Assembly: GCA_003370465.1 (NCBI GenBank)
Contig: QQTG01000002.1
Location: 62,001-126,000 of the forward strand
Direction: 5' to 3'
DNA length: 64,000 nt
DNA from: Kangiella sp. HD9-110m-PIT-SAG07
GTDB lineage: Bacteria > Pseudomonadota > Gammaproteobacteria > Enterobacterales > Kangiellaceae
Below are positions 62,531 to 64,000 of this stretch, in pieces (within the stretch, counting starts at the first letter, position 1; each line of letters begins with the position of its first letter). A model generated the notes under the pieces. The model did no database searches. It had not been told where the DNA came from and saw only the letters and a program-made list of their open reading frames with translations. Both the position numbers and the translations under genes were made by a program.

Positions 62531-63409
62531 AAAAATCTATTCGCACGAGGCCCATCACTGGTTTTGCAGTTAGTGTTAAGCTTGATTTTAGCTGCTATTT
62601 TGATGGTTCTTGATTATCGCTATGATTACTTAAGTAGCGCCCGTAAAGGCGTGTCCACGGTATTAGCTCCTATTTATTTCTTAGCAAACTTACCCAATGA
62701 AGTTACCGCCTGGGCTGATAACAACATTGTGAGCCGAAATGATTTATTAGGTGAGAATCGTCGCTTGAAAGATGAACTCTTGATTCTGAAGGCACAAAAT
62801 CAGCGTTTGATTGGTTTGGAATCTGAGAATGCTCGGTTGAGAGCTTTGTTGGGCTCGTCGCGAACTCTCAGAGGAAAGCGAGTTATTGCTGAGGTGCTAA
62901 ATATTGATAGCAGTTTATTTGCTAATGAACTGCTGTTAAATAAAGGGAGCTTGGATGGCGTTTTTGTGGGGCAACCGGTGGTTGATGCTGAAGGAATCAT
63001 GGGGCAGGTTGTTGAGGTATCAACCTCTACCTCTCGAATGATTCTATTAAATGATCAAAAGCATGCGATTCCAGTTCGAGTTGATCGTAATGGCGTTCGT
63101 GCCATTGCACAGGGTAATGGACAAACGCTTTACTTACGCCACTTACCCAATACGATTGATATCGAAGAGGGTGATTTGCTACTGAGTTCTGGCTTGGGTC
63201 AAAAGTTTCCAGACGGCTACCCAGTAGCTAAAGTAATGTCAGTGATTCGTCAATCAGCTCAACCTTACGCTGAGATCTTGGCAGAACCGACGGCGAATAT
63301 TAACCGCGCGAATCATGTGCTATTGCTGTGGCCTTACCATGATCCAGCTACTAGCTCGGCAACTGCTGATGCTCGAAGTGAAACCAACGGAGGTTCGGAT
63401 GCAGACTAA
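62528..63409 (+). CDS. mreC: Rod shape-determining protein MreC (AUU start)
   Basis: Read from ATT at 62528 the product has 293 residues and begins (M)KNLFARGPSLVLQLVLSLIL, matching the MreC opening K-x-x-F-x-RGPSL seen in E. coli. A start at the downstream TTG (62564) would lose that conserved motif and begin inside the membrane helix. MreC spans the inner membrane once, with a periplasmic coiled coil (LGENRRLKDELLILKAQNQRL) and a beta domain (NKGSLDGVFVGQPVVDAEGIMGQVV). It scaffolds the elongasome. It overlaps mreD by 11 bases. Confidence 0.88.
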   Translation: MKNLFARGPSLVLQLVLSLILAAILMVLDYRYDYLSSARKGVSTVLAPIYFLANLPNEVTAWADNNIVSRNDLLGENRRLKDELLILKAQNQRLIGLESENARLRALLGSSRTLRGKRVIAEVLNIDSSLFANELLLNKGSLDGVFVGQPVVDAEGIMGQVVEVSTSTSRMILLNDQKHAIPVRVDRNGVRAIAQGNGQTLYLRHLPNTIDIEEGDLLLSSGLGQKFPDGYPVAKVMSVIRQSAQPYAEILAEPTANINRANHVLLLWPYHDPATSSATADARSETNGGSDAD

Positions 63410-63887
63410 GACCAAACGCGGAACCTGGGTGATCATCCTAACGTTCATTTTCGCCCTTATTCTTAGCGTGATTCCGTTGCCAGAATCATGGTTACCGTTT
63501 AGACCAGATTGGTTGCTGCTCGTCTTTTCTTACTGGGTCATTGCGTTACCGCACCGAATCGGCTTGTTATGGGCTTTTGTTTGGGGGTTAATCTTTGATG
63601 GCTTACTAGGCAGCACGTTGGGCTTACACAGTTTCACCTTGTGCGTTATAGCATTTATTTTACAGCTTAATTATTTAAGAGTTCGGATTTACCCGATCTG
63701 GAAACAGGCCTTAACCATGGGTGGACTTAGCTTTTTGTACCTTGCGCTAATACTGTGGTTATCACGAATAACCGGTAGCCCTGAGAGTGACTTAAGCTAT
63801 TGGATCTCTGCGGGCATAAATGCGGTGTTATGGCCGTGGTTGTTTATTTTATTACGTGATATACGTCGATATTTTAAGGTGTCTTAA
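63399..63887 (+). CDS. mreD: Rod shape-determining protein MreD
   Basis: A 162-residue inner-membrane protein with about five helices ([52 protein letters not shown]), typical of MreD. The ATG at 63399 is set by CGGAGG six bases before it, inside the mreC 3' end. Partner of MreC and MreB in cell elongation. Confidence 0.92.
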   Translation: MQTKTKRGTWVIILTFIFALILSVIPLPESWLPFRPDWLLLVFSYWVIALPHRIGLLWAFVWGLIFDGLLGSTLGLHSFTLCVIAFILQLNYLRVRIYPIWKQALTMGGLSFLYLALILWLSRITGSPESDLSYWISAGINAVLWPWLFILLRDIRRYFKVS

Positions 63888-63889
63888 CC

Positions 63890-64000
63890 ATGAGCGCAGC
63901 TTTCTCCACAATATACCTAGCGTCCGGCTCGCCGCGTCGACAGGAACTGTTGACGCAGTTGGGCGTGGATTACATCCAGGTGGCAAATGATTTTGATGAA
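63890..64000 (+). CDS. maf: Maf-type nucleoside triphosphate pyrophosphatase (5' part)
   Basis: The first 37 codons are present: [20 protein letters not shown] and [17 protein letters not shown]. [12 protein letters not shown] is the Maf/YhdE signature. The enzyme hydrolyses non-canonical nucleoside triphosphates (dTTPase/UTPase in relatives). Three bases after mreD, cut by the window edge. Downstream of mreBCD, the usual order in gammaproteobacteria. Confidence 0.9.
   Translation, partial: MSAAFSTIYLASGSPRRQELLTQLGVDYIQVANDFDE

Overview
The window looks like a chromosomal segment of a moderate-GC, free-living gammaproteobacterium. Gene order and protein flavour resemble Kangiella-type marine lineages; this is an inference from content, not a database result. 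Core synteny blocks typical of Gammaproteobacteria are easy to recognise: rpsF-rpsR-rplI and dnaB-alr; lolB-ispE-tRNA-Gln-prs-rplY-pth-ychF facing hemA-prfA-prmC; and mreB-mreC-mreD-maf. No CRISPR array, complete insertion sequence, prophage or rRNA operon was found.

Layout. 1-1.8 kb: the 5' part of a bifunctional aspartokinase/homoserine dehydrogenase (minus strand, running off the left edge) with a threonine-rich leader peptide and attenuator. 1.8-3.2 kb: ribosomal protein operon S6-S18-L9. 3.2-5.2 kb: five small minus-strand accessory genes wedged between rplI and dnaB. 5.3-10.3 kb: dnaB with DnaA boxes, alr, yjbQ, a PepSY membrane protein and htpX. 10.3-17 kb: a TetR regulator divergent from a CMD-family gene, dusA, and a run of three paralogous membrane-anchored proteins. 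17-24.5 kb: M16 peptidase, outer-membrane phospholipase A, MBL hydrolase, FAH hydrolase, copper chaperone, DUF2333. 24.5-29 kb: a candidate small RNA, an ECF-like sigma factor with a probable anti-sigma partner, and divergent soluble and membrane pyrophosphatases. 29-34 kb: B-box and rhomboid membrane proteins, a TonB protein, then two small genes separated by an integron attC-like site. 34-45.6 kb: PPi-type phosphofructokinase, mpl, ubiX, an ABC exporter, a LON-domain protein, fabV, a DUF3592 protein and a hydrolase-OsmC fusion flanked on both sides by short tandem repeats. 45.6-50 kb: dbpA and an AT-rich insert carrying a DUF262/DUF1524 (GmrSD-like) protein next to tRNA-Met. 50-64 kb: housekeeping genes for translation, isoprenoids, outer-membrane lipoprotein sorting, heme, release factor 1 and cell shape, ending in a truncated maf.

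Most notable observations: mreC appears to start at an AUU codon with an ideal ribosome binding site; the thr leader peptide would sit at the extreme 5' end of its transcript; an orphan attC-like site marks a probable stray integron cassette; three tandem paralogs share a conserved cysteine pair; two unannotated candidate small RNAs are seen; and PPi-linked enzymes (soluble PPase, H+/Na+-PPase, PPi-PFK) cluster within 10 kb. All function calls come from reading motifs by eye; none was checked by a database search.
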